From Kitagawia praeruptora (taxonomy: Eukaryota; Streptophyta; Magnoliopsida; Apiales; Apiaceae), in assembly GCA_037693485.1 (NCBI GenBank), contig CM075344.1, positions 90,989,001-91,053,000 on the forward strand: 64,000 nucleotides of DNA, written 5' to 3'. Numbering within the stretch: position 1 is the stretch's first letter; every line of letters begins with the position of its first letter. Position numbers and translations under genes: made by a program. Of the stretch, positions 45,631 through 56,332 are shown one piece after another. The notes under the pieces were generated by a model. The model saw only the letters and a program-made list of their open reading frames with translations, was not told where the DNA came from and did not search any database.

Positions 45631-48074
45631 CAGTTTCACACTCCTCGCATGCTGATATGGCTAAAGTGGCCACGGATTTCTATAAAAATATTTTGGGAAA
45701 AACATCTGAGGTAGCAGATTTTCCTAATGACATCCCTCTTCCCTCTCTCTCTGATTCCCAGGTTAATCTTATGGCTGCCCCTTTTTCTGAAAGTGAAGTG
45801 CTAAGCACATTAAAAAGAATGGCTAAGAACAAGAGCCCTGGGCCAGATGGGTTCACAGTTGAATTTTACTTGTCTGTTTGGCATTTGGTAGGAAACGATG
45901 TGACTAAAAGTATCATGTATTTCTTTAATACCCTGCACTTGCCTAGAGTAATAAATGCTGCTTCCATATGTTTAGTTCCTAAACAGGCTAACCCCTCTGA
46001 AATGCAACACTTTAGGCCCATCTCTTGTTGTAATGTACTGTATAAATGCATTTCTTCTATGTTGGCCAAGAGGCTCAAAGCTGTCCTTCCCTCCATCATT
46101 TCTCCAGTACAGTCTGCTTTTGTAGCTAGGAGATCCATTGGTGACAATATTTTCCTTGCTCAAGCTTTATGCAAGGATTATAATGGCAACTCAGGTCAGC
46201 CCCGATGTGCTATAAAGCTGGACATACATAAGGCTTTTGACTCCCTAAACTGGAAATTCCTGTTTAAAATCATGGAACAAATGCGGTTTCCCAATCAGTA
46301 CATCAAGTGGCTGGAGAAATGTATCACTTCCACAATGTTTTCTGTAAAGTTGAATGGCAGTTTGGAAGGTTTTTTCAAAGGGGAGTCTGGCCTGAGGCAG
46401 GGGGATCCCCTATCCCCTTATCTGTTCGTGATTGCCATGGAGGCTCTCTCAGCCTGTCTGGATAAGATGACTAGAGATCCTAATTTCAAATTCCATTGGA
46501 GAACAAAGGAAGTAAAACTGAATCACATTATTTTTGCTGATGATGTGTTCCTGTTTAGTCATGGTGATCTTAGGTCAGTCTCAGCTCTGCTAGATGGGAT
46601 CAAGCTCTTCTCAAGCTGTTCGAACCTAAAGCCAAACATTTCCAAGACTACTTGCTTCTTTGCCAATGTTAGACAGGATGTGGTTGATGCTATTCTTACT
46701 CACTCAGGGTTCCAAAGAGGTCATATGCCTATCACCTACCTGGGGCTTCCTCTCATTACGGGCAAGCTCAACAAGAATGACTACCAGACTCTGATCAGTA
46801 GATTGTGCAGCAAAGTGGAGCTGTGGACAACTAGATTTCTTAATTTTGCAGGTCGTCTCTAACTGATCAAAGCTATACTGGTCAGTATTGTGGGATATTG
46901 GAGTATGTTTCTTTTCCTTCCGAAAGGAATTCTTAAAAAGATTAATGCTCTATTATTCAAGTTTCTTTGGGGAGGTTTTTACAAGCCGGATGGGAAATGT
47001 CAGTATAAAGTAGGATGGGAGGAGTGCTGTAAACCGAAAGCGGAAGGCCGTCTTTGCATTCACAATCTTTTTGAATGGAATGAAGCTGCCATTCTTTATC
47101 AGCTGTGGCGTATCTTACAGCCCACCTCTAACTCTATTTGGATAGCATGGTTCCATAAAGCCTTGCTGGCAAAGAAGGAATTCTGGACTTCCTCAATGCC
47201 AAATCGCTCATGTTGGATTGTAAGGAAATTATTCAAGGCGAGGCCGCGAGCTCTTCAGCATTTACACTATAACATAGGAGAAAACTCTGATTTTCTCTTC
47301 TGGCATGATCCCTGGGTCCATAAGAAGCCTCTTCTGGATATCTCCCCATCCATTATATCTACAGCTGAGTCCACGAGTGCAGTCAGTATCAATGTCTACC
47401 TCCGAAATGGGATTTGGGACCTGCCATCTTCGAACCATAATGATGTGATTGAAATTAGACGGGCGGTGCAACAAATTCAAATTCATAAGTCTGATTCTAT
47501 TACGTGGGATGGAATGTTAGCAAAGAATGTCAAATTAACTACTATTTGGTCCTCCATGCGGGAAACTGGAACTCATGTCCAGTGGTTGAACATGGTCTGG
47601 GGGAAATTCAATATCCCGAAATGCTCATTCATCACATGGTTAGCCATAAAGAACAGGCTTCTCACGAAGGATAGAATGCTTATGTTCGGAATGCAGGTTG
47701 ACCCAAAATGTGTCTTGTGTGGGGTGGATGATGAATCGGTTAGCCACATTTTCACTGCTTGCCCATTCTTTGATCTTATTAGCAGGTCTATGCCATGGCG
47801 TTTCACGCGGAACTGGTCCAACTGTCAGTTAGGCAATTGTGTTAATACACAGCTGGGGGCAAAGGAGGAATTAATTGCTCAACTGTTTTTTAGCACAGCT
47901 ATCTACCATGTCTGGAAGGAGCGTAACTACCGCATGCACAACCCTGGACCTGGCCACCCAACCTCAGTGGTCAGCAGTGAGATAAGGCGTATGGTGCGCG
48001 AGAAACTGTTCTCATGTAGCTTGTTTAAGGTTTGGGTTCGTAAAGACCCGACCATCATCTTATTTATCATGTAA
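45631..48074 (+). pseudogene. LA2 ORF2, RT and zf-RVT-like part without endonuclease
   Basis: Enters just upstream of the RT. It reads MAKVATDFYK, NKSPGPDGF, FRPISCCN, LDIHKAFDSLNW, RQGDPLSPYLF and FADDVFLFSHGD to a TAA at about 46860-46862 (CAA in LA3), then continues open to 48074. The C-terminal part carries the zf-RVT-like region (FNIPKCSFITWLAIKNRLL, then CVLCGVDDESVSHIFTACPF) and ends TIILFIM. No endonuclease remains, so this copy could not start its own insertion. Confidence 0.88.
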
Positions 48075-48240
48075 AAGAATAGGTTAGGTACATCCGAGAT
48101 GTTGAGTAGGGTTTACCTTCTTATTCTTTGTATCATGTTGTATTGTAGTTGTAGCTTGGATGTTGTCTCGCGGGGTATGCCCCTAGTTATGTACTAGTTG
48201 TTTCCTTTTGGTATAAAATTTTTAATTAGCAAAAAAAAAA
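48075..48240 (+). other. LA2 3' UTR and tail
   Basis: Contains CGCGGGGTATGCCCCTAG, able to form a GGGG-TATG-CCCC hairpin, then GGTATAAAATTTTTAATTAGC and poly-A. The same tail is found in LA3 and in the N elements. By analogy with stringent-type LINEs it may be the RT recognition site. Confidence 0.65.
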
Positions 48241-48253
48241 AATATATCGCAGT

Positions 48254-48347
48254 AATTAAAGTCATAATAAATACATTTATTTAATAATCAAATGACATAA
48301 GGTTTATTTAAAAACAATGTATTGCCTCTAGGGCACCTACTCTAACA
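48254..48347 (-). repeat. COP1 5' LTR, terminal 94 bp
   Basis: Completes the right LTR after LA2. Ends CTCTAACA, followed by the target duplication CAAAG at 48348-48352. Confidence 0.92.
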
Positions 48348-48352
48348 CAAAG

Positions 48353-48939
48353 TAGGGTGGGAGGAATGTTGTAAACCGAAAGCGGAAGGTGGTCTTGGGA
48401 TTCAGCTGTGGCGTATCCTACACCCCACCTCTAGTTCTCTTTGGATAGCATGGTTTCATAAAGTCCTGTTGTGGAAGAAGGAATTCTGGACTGCCTCAAT
48501 GCCGTATCGCTGTTGTTGGATTGCGAGGAAAATATTCAATGCTAGGAAGCTGGCCTTGCAGCACTTGCACTATAATATAGGAGAGAACTCTAACTTTCTC
48601 TTCTGGCATGATCCCTGGGTTAACAGGAAGCCTCTTCTGGCCATCTCCCCCTCCATTATCTCAACCGCCGAGTCCACAAGCTCAGTAAGCATCAACGTCT
48701 ACCTTAGAAATGGGACATGGGATCTCCCATCTTCGAACCATAACGATGTCATTGAAATTAGATGAGCTGTTCAGCAAGTCCAGATACATAAATCTGATTC
48801 CATTACTTGGGATGGAATGTCTGCAAAGAATGTTAAATTATCTTCTATTTGGTCATCATCCATTCGGGGTACTGGAAATCAAGTCCAGTGGTTGGATATG
48901 GTATGGGGGAAATTCAATATCCCGAAATGCTCGTTTGTA
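48353..48939 (+). pseudogene. LA1 ORF2 C-terminal remnant
   Basis: Continuation of LA1 after COP1. It reads KEFWTASMPYRCCWIARK, HYNIGENSNFLFWHDPW and STAESTSSVSINVYLRNGTW, with a TGA at about 48763-48765. The last part is FNIPKCSF, the beginning of the zf-RVT-like region. About 48 bp are missing near 48400 compared with LA2. It stops abruptly at satellite, with no tail or poly-A. Confidence 0.88.
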
Positions 48940-50650
48940 ACTAAAACCTCATTTTGGACTCGTTGGAACAAGAAAATTAGTTTTGCTTCATTTTTGACTC
49001 GTTTGAACATGAAAACCATTTGAGCCCTGTTCTTTAATCGTTTGGCGACTAAGACTCACTAAAACCTCATTTTGGACCGGTCGGAACAAGAAAAATAATA
49101 TGGCTTCATTTTTTACTTGTTTGAACATGGAAACCACTTGTAGCATTGTTCTTGATTCGTTTGACCCCTCAAACTCACTAAAACCTCATTTTGGACTCGT
49201 TGGAACAAGAAAATTAGTTTTGCTTCATTTTTGACTCGTTTGAACATGGAAACCACTTGTAGCTTAATTTTTAACTCGTTTGACCCCTCAAACTCACTAA
49301 AACCTCATTTTGGACTCGTTGGAACAAGAAAATTAATTTTACATCATTTTTGACTCGTTTGACCATGGAAACCACTTGTAGCCTTGTTCTTGACTTGGTT
49401 GACCCCTAAAACTCACTAAAACTTCATTTTGGACTAGTTGGAACAAAAAAATTAACCTGGCTTCATTTTTGACTCGTTTGAACATGGAAACCACTTGTAG
49501 CCTTGTTCTTCACTCGTGTGACCCTTAAAACTAACTAAAACATCATCTTGGGCTCGTTGGAACAAAACTATAAATTTAGATTCATTTTTTTCTTGTTTGA
49601 ACTTGGAAACCACTTGTAGCCTTGTTCTTGACTCATTTGACCCTTCAAACTCAATAAAACCTCAATTCGGACTCGTTGGAACAAAAGCATTAATTTAACT
49701 TCATCTTTTTCTTATTTGAACATTGAAACCACTTGTAGCCTAGTTCTTGACACGTTTGACCCCTCAAACTCACTAAAACCTCATTTTGGACTCGTTGGAA
49801 CAAGAAAATTAGTTTTGCTTCATTTTTGACTAGTTTGAACATGAAAACCATTTGAGCCCTGTTCTTTAATCGTTTGGCGACTAAGACTCACTAAAACCTC
49901 ATTTTGGACCGGTCGGAACAAGAAAAATAATATGGCTTCATTTTTTACTTGTTTGAACATGGAAACCACTTGTAGCATTGTTCTTGATTCGTTTGACCCC
50001 TCAAACTCACTAAAACCTCATTATGGACTGGTTGGAACAAGAAAATTAGTTTTGCTTCATTTTTGACTCGTTTGAACATGGAAACCACTTGTAGCTTAAT
50101 TTTTGACTCGTTTGACCCCTCAAACTCACTAAAACCTCATTTTGGACTCGTTGGAACAAGAAAATTAATTTTACTTCATTTTTGACTCGTTTGACCATGG
50201 AAACCACTTGTAGCCTTGTTCTTGACTAGGTTGACCCCTAAAACTCACTAAAACTTCATTTTGGACTAGTTGGAACAAAAAAATTAACCTGGCTTCATTT
50301 TTGACTCGTTTGAACTTGGAAACCACTTGTAGCCTTGTTCTTCACTCGTTTGACCCTTAAAACTAACTAAAACATCATCTTGGGCTCGTTGGAACAAAAC
50401 TATAAATTTAGATTCATTTTTTTCTTGTTTGAACTTGGAAATCACTTGTAGCCTTGTTCTTGACTCATTTGACCCTTCAAACTCAATAAAACCTCAATTT
50501 GGACTCGTTGGAACAAAAGCATTAATTTAACTTCATCTTTTTCTTATTTGAACATTGAAACCACTTGTAGCCTAGTTCTTGACACGTTTGACCCCTCAAA
50601 CTCACTAAAACCTCATTTTGGACTCGTTGGAACAAGAAAATTAGTTTTGC
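48940..50650. repeat. 119-bp satellite, block 2
   Basis: About 14 more monomers of the same satellite, with more divergent variants than block 1 (for example TTGACCATGG and AACATCATCTTGGGC forms). No gene is present. Confidence 0.95.
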
Positions 50651-51581
50651 TAGAGGATAGCAAAAGATGAGAGTCCTAGAGAGAGAAACTCCACCTTCTC
50701 ACTAAAATAAACCCTAATAGCCGCCATAGTTTTTTCCTTCAGATATACTTTTCTAGCACCTATTTTCCATCATTAACTATTCAAACCATCACTAATTCAC
50801 GTTCTCTCGAAACCTTTAACCTAAAAACAACTATATTTCTTCCTTAGTCTATTTTTCTCTTTTTATCATGGTTAGTCAAGGTTTAGACTGCGACCCTGAG
50901 ACTGGTTTGCCCGGTTTTATGCAGGACTCGTTCAGTGATGATGGATCTAGTGTTCTTAGAGCGAGGAGGGAGGTTGAGGATTACCCAATTCCTATGGGCT
51001 TTCCTGGCAGTTCGGGGGTTATCCCCTTGGCGAAGGAGGTTGTGTCGGGTAGCTCCTCAGAGAATGATGAGCCCACTTTTGAGGATGAAAGATCAAAAAT
51101 TGAAAGGGAGACAGTTCATCAAGCTACAAAAATGGCGTTTGCGGTTAGCAAAGCTGAAAGGGAAGAACTCATAGCTCTTAGAAACACTATGCTGGAAATG
51201 CAAAGTTTTTTGAAGTCGCGGGGTTTGACAATGGCTGAATTTGACAGGGCTAGGGTTGAAAAAGAAGATAATTTTAATGTTGGACTACCTGGTTTTTCAC
51301 AATTTATTCTGGGAAGAGATGAATTTGGTCTCCCTATATTCAAGAAATCCAGTCCTGGTGTTGGTGAGGGTGTTTCGGGCTTGAAAAATTCTCAGGGGCA
51401 AGAGGCAATGTTGCTGACAAGGTGTTCGACAAAATGTCCGATCCAGTAGAAATTGTTGATAAATCCTTCAATGATAAACCGGGGCATGGAACGGGCTCGA
51501 CAGTGGAGCCGGGAAAGAAATCTTGGGCTAATGTTGTGAAAACTGATTCTAATGCTTCCCAGGTGAAGCTTTCTTATTTTC
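50651..51581 (+). mobile_element. LB1: second LINE family, 5' part
   Basis: The 5' head ATGAGAGTCCTAGAGAGAG is at 50667, with AAACCCTAATAGCCGCC at about 50709-50725. ORF1 follows from 50868. It is interrupted at 51581 by N-e. Further LB1 pieces lie at 56388-56665 and 62547-62901, and the rest is beyond the window. It inserted into satellite. Confidence 0.88.
50868..51581 (+). pseudogene. LB1 ORF1, N-terminal part
   Basis: MVSQGLDCDPETGLPGFMQD at the start parallels LA ORF1. DGRDEMGLPIF of LA corresponds to LGRDEFGLPIF here, so LB is a sister family. A one-base frameshift lies at about 51395-51410; afterwards the frame reads GNVADKVFDKMSD and KKSWANVVKTDSNASQVKL to the N-e insertion. The downstream pieces are at 56388 and 62547. 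Confidence 0.85.
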
Positions 51582-51731
51582 TTTTTTTTTTTGCTAATTA
51601 AGATTTTATACCAAAAGGAACAACTTATACAATTCTAGGGGCATACCCCGCGAAATCACCAAAAAGATTACACCATAGCATAACAAAGTCACCCTACGGC
51701 AACAACTAAGAAGCTTAAAACTAGTACAACA

Positions 51732-53338
51732 CTAGTCTAATAACATAAGTTCAGAAATATGCCATGGAAATAGTTTTACGGAGCCATCCTTGCTCGCCTT
51801 CAACAACAATAAATCCAGGTTGGGACCCGAATTAATATACTGCATTCTAATCATTAATTTGACCTTGTGGCCCCCACTGAATTGTTTTTCCTCCAACCAT
51901 GAAGTGAGCCCGCAGTAAACAGCACTATTAGCATTTTGGTTATGGTACATGCGATGCTCATCTAGGCACGTACCTGCTCCCCATCCTTGCACCTTTACAC
52001 GATCCATGTGCAACTGTCCATGTTTTCCAAATTCTGACCATGTGTCTTTCATAGTGAAACCATCATCAGCATTTTCAAAGCCTATAACAATAGACCTGCA
52101 TCCTACAATCCACACTTGTGAACCCACATCATGACTAGCCGTAGGACCAGGCCTACTCACCCATTCCATAGGACCACGTCCTAACATCATCCTAGTGCAG
52201 AATAGCACTTCAGAGTTTTCATCTCCATGCGATCTCACAGCCTCAACATTGCATAGGACTCCCCTGCTGTGGTAGGTTTCTAGAAAAGCAATCTCCAATG
52301 GAGGGTACAGCCCCGCCACAATGGCACCATCCGAAATTTCCAGCATGACTGTCACATACAACCTCACCGTGGGGGCGAAATTCCTATACTTTCCACATAA
52401 ACAATTTATATGAACCATGAGGCAGCCTTCATACCTTGAAGCAGCTTGGAATACCAGGTTCCACCGTTGTTGTTCCAAAGCATCCATGTACATATGGACA
52501 ACAGAAGTGGCAAACCCCGTTCGCACCATCATTCTAAACCTTTGCTTCTTTTTAAGGAGCCACCGAGGACAAACAACTCGTTCACCATTAAGCAAACAAA
52601 ACCGCTCGACTTGAACCAGTATGGTCTTCATATCAACGGAATATAACATATCCCGATTCTCTAGCCACATGAGAAGTCCCATATGAAACAAAATAACACA
52701 GCACCTATAGTCGCCTGCGTTGTTAGTCTCACACCATGAGACCCGCTTAGAAGCCAACCCAATCGAAGCCTCCATACTATCAAAAGTATCTCGCCTTACA
52801 GTCCTCTAAGACCTTACATCAAACATCTTCCATGCCACATCATAGAGCCTATAGATCAGGGAAAACCTGACATTCATGCTCACAATCGTGGATAAACCAC
52901 CATAAACATCAACGAGGTTCATACCCCTGACCCTTCGAAGCGAGTTCGAAAATAACCCAATAAGAGAGGTTCCATTCTCTCCAGTCTCGCATAGGAAAGA
53001 ACTAGTATCACTTCCTTCTACCAAGCCAACTTTGGCCGCTACAAACATATGAAACTTCACAAACATGACCATATTTTTAGGGCCATGAAACAAAATTGCA
53101 GATCTATGATTCAACCATCGCTGAAGCACAACACCAACTGCATCCTTCTTTTGTTCTATAGGGTTTTCCCCCTCCTTCATTGTTTGCGTAAGAAAATCCA
53201 TCACTCGGACTGAATGACCCTCACAAAAAGGAATCACACCAGATCCTCGCATATAAACACCTAAGTTTATATCACCACAGGAGAACCTATTACCCAAATC
53301 CGCATCAGAAATCCCAGCAAATCCGTGTAACATCAGAA
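51732..53338 (-). pseudogene. N-e unknown protein, C-terminal part
   Basis: Two in-frame stretches separated by a TAG at 52806-52808 and ten codons. The first reads LMLHGFAGISDADLGNRF and onward; the second begins at 52775 (MEASIGLASKRVSWCETNN) and ends HISELMLLD at 51732. It includes the Lys-rich word KRVSW, like KRVSF in N-f and N-b. I recognise no enzyme motif. The N-terminal part of the protein is at 55764-56332, beyond N-f. Confidence 0.65.
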
Positions 53339-55756
53339 AAAACAGATGAGAGTCGTCTTTTCTCTCTAGCAACAAACCCTAGCCACCATCAAATTTTAAC
53401 CTTAATCTACACCTTTTCACCATCAAATCCACTCTTAAACCTTCCTAAATCCATAATTTCTCTTTTGATCTTCCACCTAAAACACAATATTTCTTATATT
53501 ATTATATATTATTTAGATGGGTTTGTTGGTTCCGGTCGCTCGTGCTGTACCTCGAACTACCGGTGAGGGGTCTTTAGCTTGGTTTCAAGATGTTGTGGGT
53601 CTCGTTAGTGTTAAGAGTGCTTCTGGTGTTTCGGCTAGCGAAGATCCCTGCAAGGTTTATCTTGGTTATGATAACAGAGTTGGGAGTGTGCAACTCTCTA
53701 TATGTAGTTGGTTTTTGTCTATCAAGAATCAGGGTTTTCTTCCTCTAAGGATGGACGGGGAGGGCTTTATCCTGCACCTGGTAAATGGAGGCAAGGTGCC
53801 TCTTTTAGAGGGTTTCTCTCAGTTATTGAGAGATGGGTCAACCATTCAGGTTTTAGATCCGTTGGTTCTTGCTGTTGGGGATACTATATTCATGGTGGCT
53901 TCTAATAAAAGGGTTTCTTTTGCGCTGCCCTTATGGGAGAAGGGCCTTTTTCTTCTTTGTGCTGATGCGCTTATGGTGTTTAACATAATGACTCAACAGG
54001 ATCTTGCTGGTCTGGTCATTGTTCCCGTTGGGCTTGTTCAAAACTTATTGCCTACTACCTCCAAGGTAATGGGTTATGAAGAGAAGTGGGGTGTTGCTGT
54101 GCCCAGTTATGGCATTCTAAGAGATAGATACAAGGTGTTTGATGGAATGACACATCGAAACTTTGCAAGTTTCAATGGTATGCACGTCTTAGATCTGGAT
54201 GATCTTGAATCGAATGGGCTCCAGCATCAGAGGAGGGGCAACCTTATTGTGAATCATAATGGTTTCTGGGAATTTACGGAAGGGATATGTGTTAGATGCG
54301 TGCGGATGTTTCCTTATGTGCATGGTGTTGATGACTATGTGATTGAAGTTTTTCTTGTCTTCAGAGGGAAAATCAGTCGTATGTGTGGGTTCGTCTGTTT
54401 CAATGGCCCTTTGATGCTGTCAAGGCCACTTCATAGTGTTCCTTTATGTTGGGATGTAACCATGATTGTTAATGGGATTCTTATTTGGACTAGAGATGGG
54501 GTTACTTCTGGGGGGTCTGTTCTGGATAGACAGACTTGCAATGACCACCATACTTTGGGTTTTCTATCTCTGATAGGTAGGATTTCCAGAGATGTCGCGA
54601 TTGGCGAATTGGGTGTGAGTCTTTCTATGTGCCAGAATGAACGGATGATTGGTTTGCAGTCTTACTGTGATCAGGTGTTTAACAAGATTCAGTTGGGGGT
54701 ATCCAGTGGCACTCGGGAGGTGGTTGATTGTGAGATGATGGTCTCACAGTGGAGGTCTTGGCGCCCTGATTGGGTCTATGGTTGTCATGGGGACATTATA
54801 TTGAGAGATGACAGGGGTGCTGGTCAAGTTAATGAGGTTTGTATGACCTGGGTGGTTTCTTTGGTGAACACGTTTGTTTGCTCTGTGCTGTTTTTGGACG
54901 TTGCTCCAATCTATGTGCAATTTTGGTCTGCCTCGAGTTGTAAGATAGGCAGGAGCCATTTGTTGAATGTTGCTGGCATTAACTTGCCTGATACGGGATA
55001 CGGAACTGTGTATGGTTCTGACCTTTGGAGTATTCCTGAGGGTGATATGTTGGGCCATGTTGATGATGGCTTGCTAAATGGGGGTCACCTTATTGGTGGA
55101 GGATGTGATGTTGTTACTTCATTATGTAACATGTTCAAGCAGATTCGATTTCCTGATTGTAGGATTTATGTAGTTCTGACGATGACAAATTTAAGCAAGG
55201 ATTCTAAGGCAGGGGACACGATGGCTGCAGTGGCTGGTAGGCTCCTACTGTCGCCAGTTGCTGGTAAAGAAGGGATTGAAAATGGGCTTGTAGCGATTTG
55301 TGCTTTTTCTCTCAGGAAAACTGGATTTATCTCAACCTGGTGTCGAGGTTTTTTCATTGGTGATGTTGGCCAAAGTCGTTTGTTGGTTTTTTGGCGTTTC
55401 AAAAATGGAGTTCGCGCAGCGTACTACAATGATGGTAGAACTGATTGGTTGTGGCCTGCTAAGGTCAATGTTGTGATGTGTTATTCTCAAAAGGTTCCTG
55501 TGGGATATGGTAGACAGATTTTTGTTAAAAACTCTGTGATGGGCGGGAAGCCTAGGACGAAGTTAATTATTGCATAGTCTTTATGTGTTAGTTTTTGCTA
55601 TTGTGTTGTGATGTTGTAGACTGCTAGTTTATCTAGCTTTATTGATGTTTTATCTTTGTTGTTCCGTTAGGTAGATGTGTTACTAATCGCGGGGTATGCC
55701 CCTAGAGATGTAATCATTTCCCTATGGTATAAATTTTAATTAGCAAAAAAAAAAAA
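53339..55756 (+). mobile_element. N-f: complete N-family element
   Basis: Complete copy of about 2.4 kb inside N-e. It is flanked by ATCAGAA at 53332-53338 and 55757-55763. The 5' head ATGAGAGTCG is at 53346, AAACCCTAGCC follows, and a pyrimidine-rich leader precedes an open 686-codon ORF (53517-55577). The 3' UTR carries GGGGTATGCCCC at 55691-55702, GGTATAAATTTTAATTAGC and poly-A. It contains no ORF1, endonuclease or RT sequence, so mobility must come from a LINE. Confidence 0.92.
53517..55577 (+). CDS. N-f unknown 686-aa protein, intact
   Basis: Open from MGLLVPVARAVPRTTGEGSL to MGGKPRTKLIIA. No RT, endonuclease, zinc knuckle, integrase or protease motif is visible. Family blocks: residues about 98-130, EGFSQLLRDGSTIQ, PLVLAVGD and MVASN, shared with N-d and N-e. 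KRVSF at 131-135 is an RVxF-like word also seen in N-b and, as KRVSW, in N-e. VDDYVIEVFLVFRG at about 271-284 is shared with N-c. VGQSRLLVFWRFKNG at about 617-631 is shared with N-b and N-d, and in diverged form with N-g. The protein is rich in hydrophobic and aromatic residues but shows no clear signal peptide. It is the only fully open, full-length family member here. Its role (RNA binding, help for the LINE, or something else) cannot be told from sequence. Confidence 0.75.
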   Translation: MGLLVPVARAVPRTTGEGSLAWFQDVVGLVSVKSASGVSASEDPCKVYLGYDNRVGSVQLSICSWFLSIKNQGFLPLRMDGEGFILHLVNGGKVPLLEGFSQLLRDGSTIQVLDPLVLAVGDTIFMVASNKRVSFALPLWEKGLFLLCADALMVFNIMTQQDLAGLVIVPVGLVQNLLPTTSKVMGYEEKWGVAVPSYGILRDRYKVFDGMTHRNFASFNGMHVLDLDDLESNGLQHQRRGNLIVNHNGFWEFTEGICVRCVRMFPYVHGVDDYVIEVFLVFRGKISRMCGFVCFNGPLMLSRPLHSVPLCWDVTMIVNGILIWTRDGVTSGGSVLDRQTCNDHHTLGFLSLIGRISRDVAIGELGVSLSMCQNERMIGLQSYCDQVFNKIQLGVSSGTREVVDCEMMVSQWRSWRPDWVYGCHGDIILRDDRGAGQVNEVCMTWVVSLVNTFVCSVLFLDVAPIYVQFWSASSCKIGRSHLLNVAGINLPDTGYGTVYGSDLWSIPEGDMLGHVDDGLLNGGHLIGGGCDVVTSLCNMFKQIRFPDCRIYVVLTMTNLSKDSKAGDTMAAVAGRLLLSPVAGKEGIENGLVAICAFSLRKTGFISTWCRGFFIGDVGQSRLLVFWRFKNGVRAAYYNDGRTDWLWPAKVNVVMCYSQKVPVGYGRQIFVKNSVMGGKPRTKLIIA

Positions 55757-55763
55757 ATCAGAA

Positions 55764-56332
55764 GTCCCACTACACAGTGGCCATATCTTCGATACCGAGA
55801 CCATGGTTATCTTCCAAACCATGGGCAGATCAATAAAAGACCCAACCTTTGTACGATCAAAGATCTCATCATGGTTATTCCCATCTGAATCTTTTTCATT
55901 AATACCCTCTAAACCCAGTATGGAAGAAGGTGAATTAACAAAGTAATCCTTCACCTCAACATAGTATTGTTTGTCGGAAAACAACGAGTTATTATTCCGA
56001 GAAACAGAGAGGTTAGTAATGTCAACCTCAGCCACCATGACAATAAACTCCCCAACAACAAGAACCAGAGGAGTAGCAAACTGATTGGATGACCCATCTC
56101 TCAAGAATAGAGAGACAACCTCGAAAAGAGACAAACCCGAACACCGACTAAACGTCGAAGAAAGTTCAGGCAAAACTAAATATATCTTATAAGAAATATG
56201 AGAAAAGGTGAGAGGAGAGGAAGGGAAAGTGGATTCATGAAGGTAGTGTATAGATCTGATGAATTGAAGGTGTAGAATAGATGATTTGGGTGGCGGCTGC
56301 CTAGGGTTTCCTAGAGAGAAAACGACTCTCAT
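55764..56332 (-). pseudogene. N-e unknown protein, N-terminal part
   Basis: Open from about 56332 toward 55764 in element sense. The first part, with the head words, is probably 5' UTR. The recognisable family block is LFEVVSLFLRDGSSNQ, TPLVLVVGE and VMVAEVD, matching N-f residues about 98-130 and N-d. It then reads ILGLEGINEKDSDG and PMVWKITMVSVSKIWPL up to the N-f insertion. Confidence 0.6.

Larger units (their letters stand above)
43680..48240 (+). mobile_element. LA2: L1-type LINE in COP1 LTR, internally deleted
   Basis: Inserted with a duplication AATATATCGCAGT (43667-43679 and 48241-48253). The 5' head ATGAGAGTCC is at 43693, after 13 unshared bases. The 3' tail has GGGGTATGCCCC at 48172-48183, GGTATAAAATTTTTAATTAGC and poly-A. 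It lacks about 1.2 kb present in LA3 (end of ORF1 and all of the endonuclease). The intact ends show it was mobilised as a complete 3' end. Confidence 0.93.
11691..48347 (-). mobile_element. COP1: Ty1/copia LTR retrotransposon (minus strand), heavily invaded
   Basis: Bounded by 1,544-bp LTRs and a 5-bp duplication CAAAG (11686-11690 and 48348-48352). The left LTR (11691-13234) is the 3' LTR in element sense. The right LTR (42230-43679 plus 48254-48347) is the 5' LTR and is split by LINE LA2. Comparing the LTRs by eye I see about eight differences, so the insertion is young but older than COP2, which lies inside it. Four later insertions account for most of its 36.7-kb span: CACTA, N-c with N-d, COP2 and LA2. 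Its own gag-pol is also damaged (gag deletion, RNase H changes). Confidence 0.93.
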
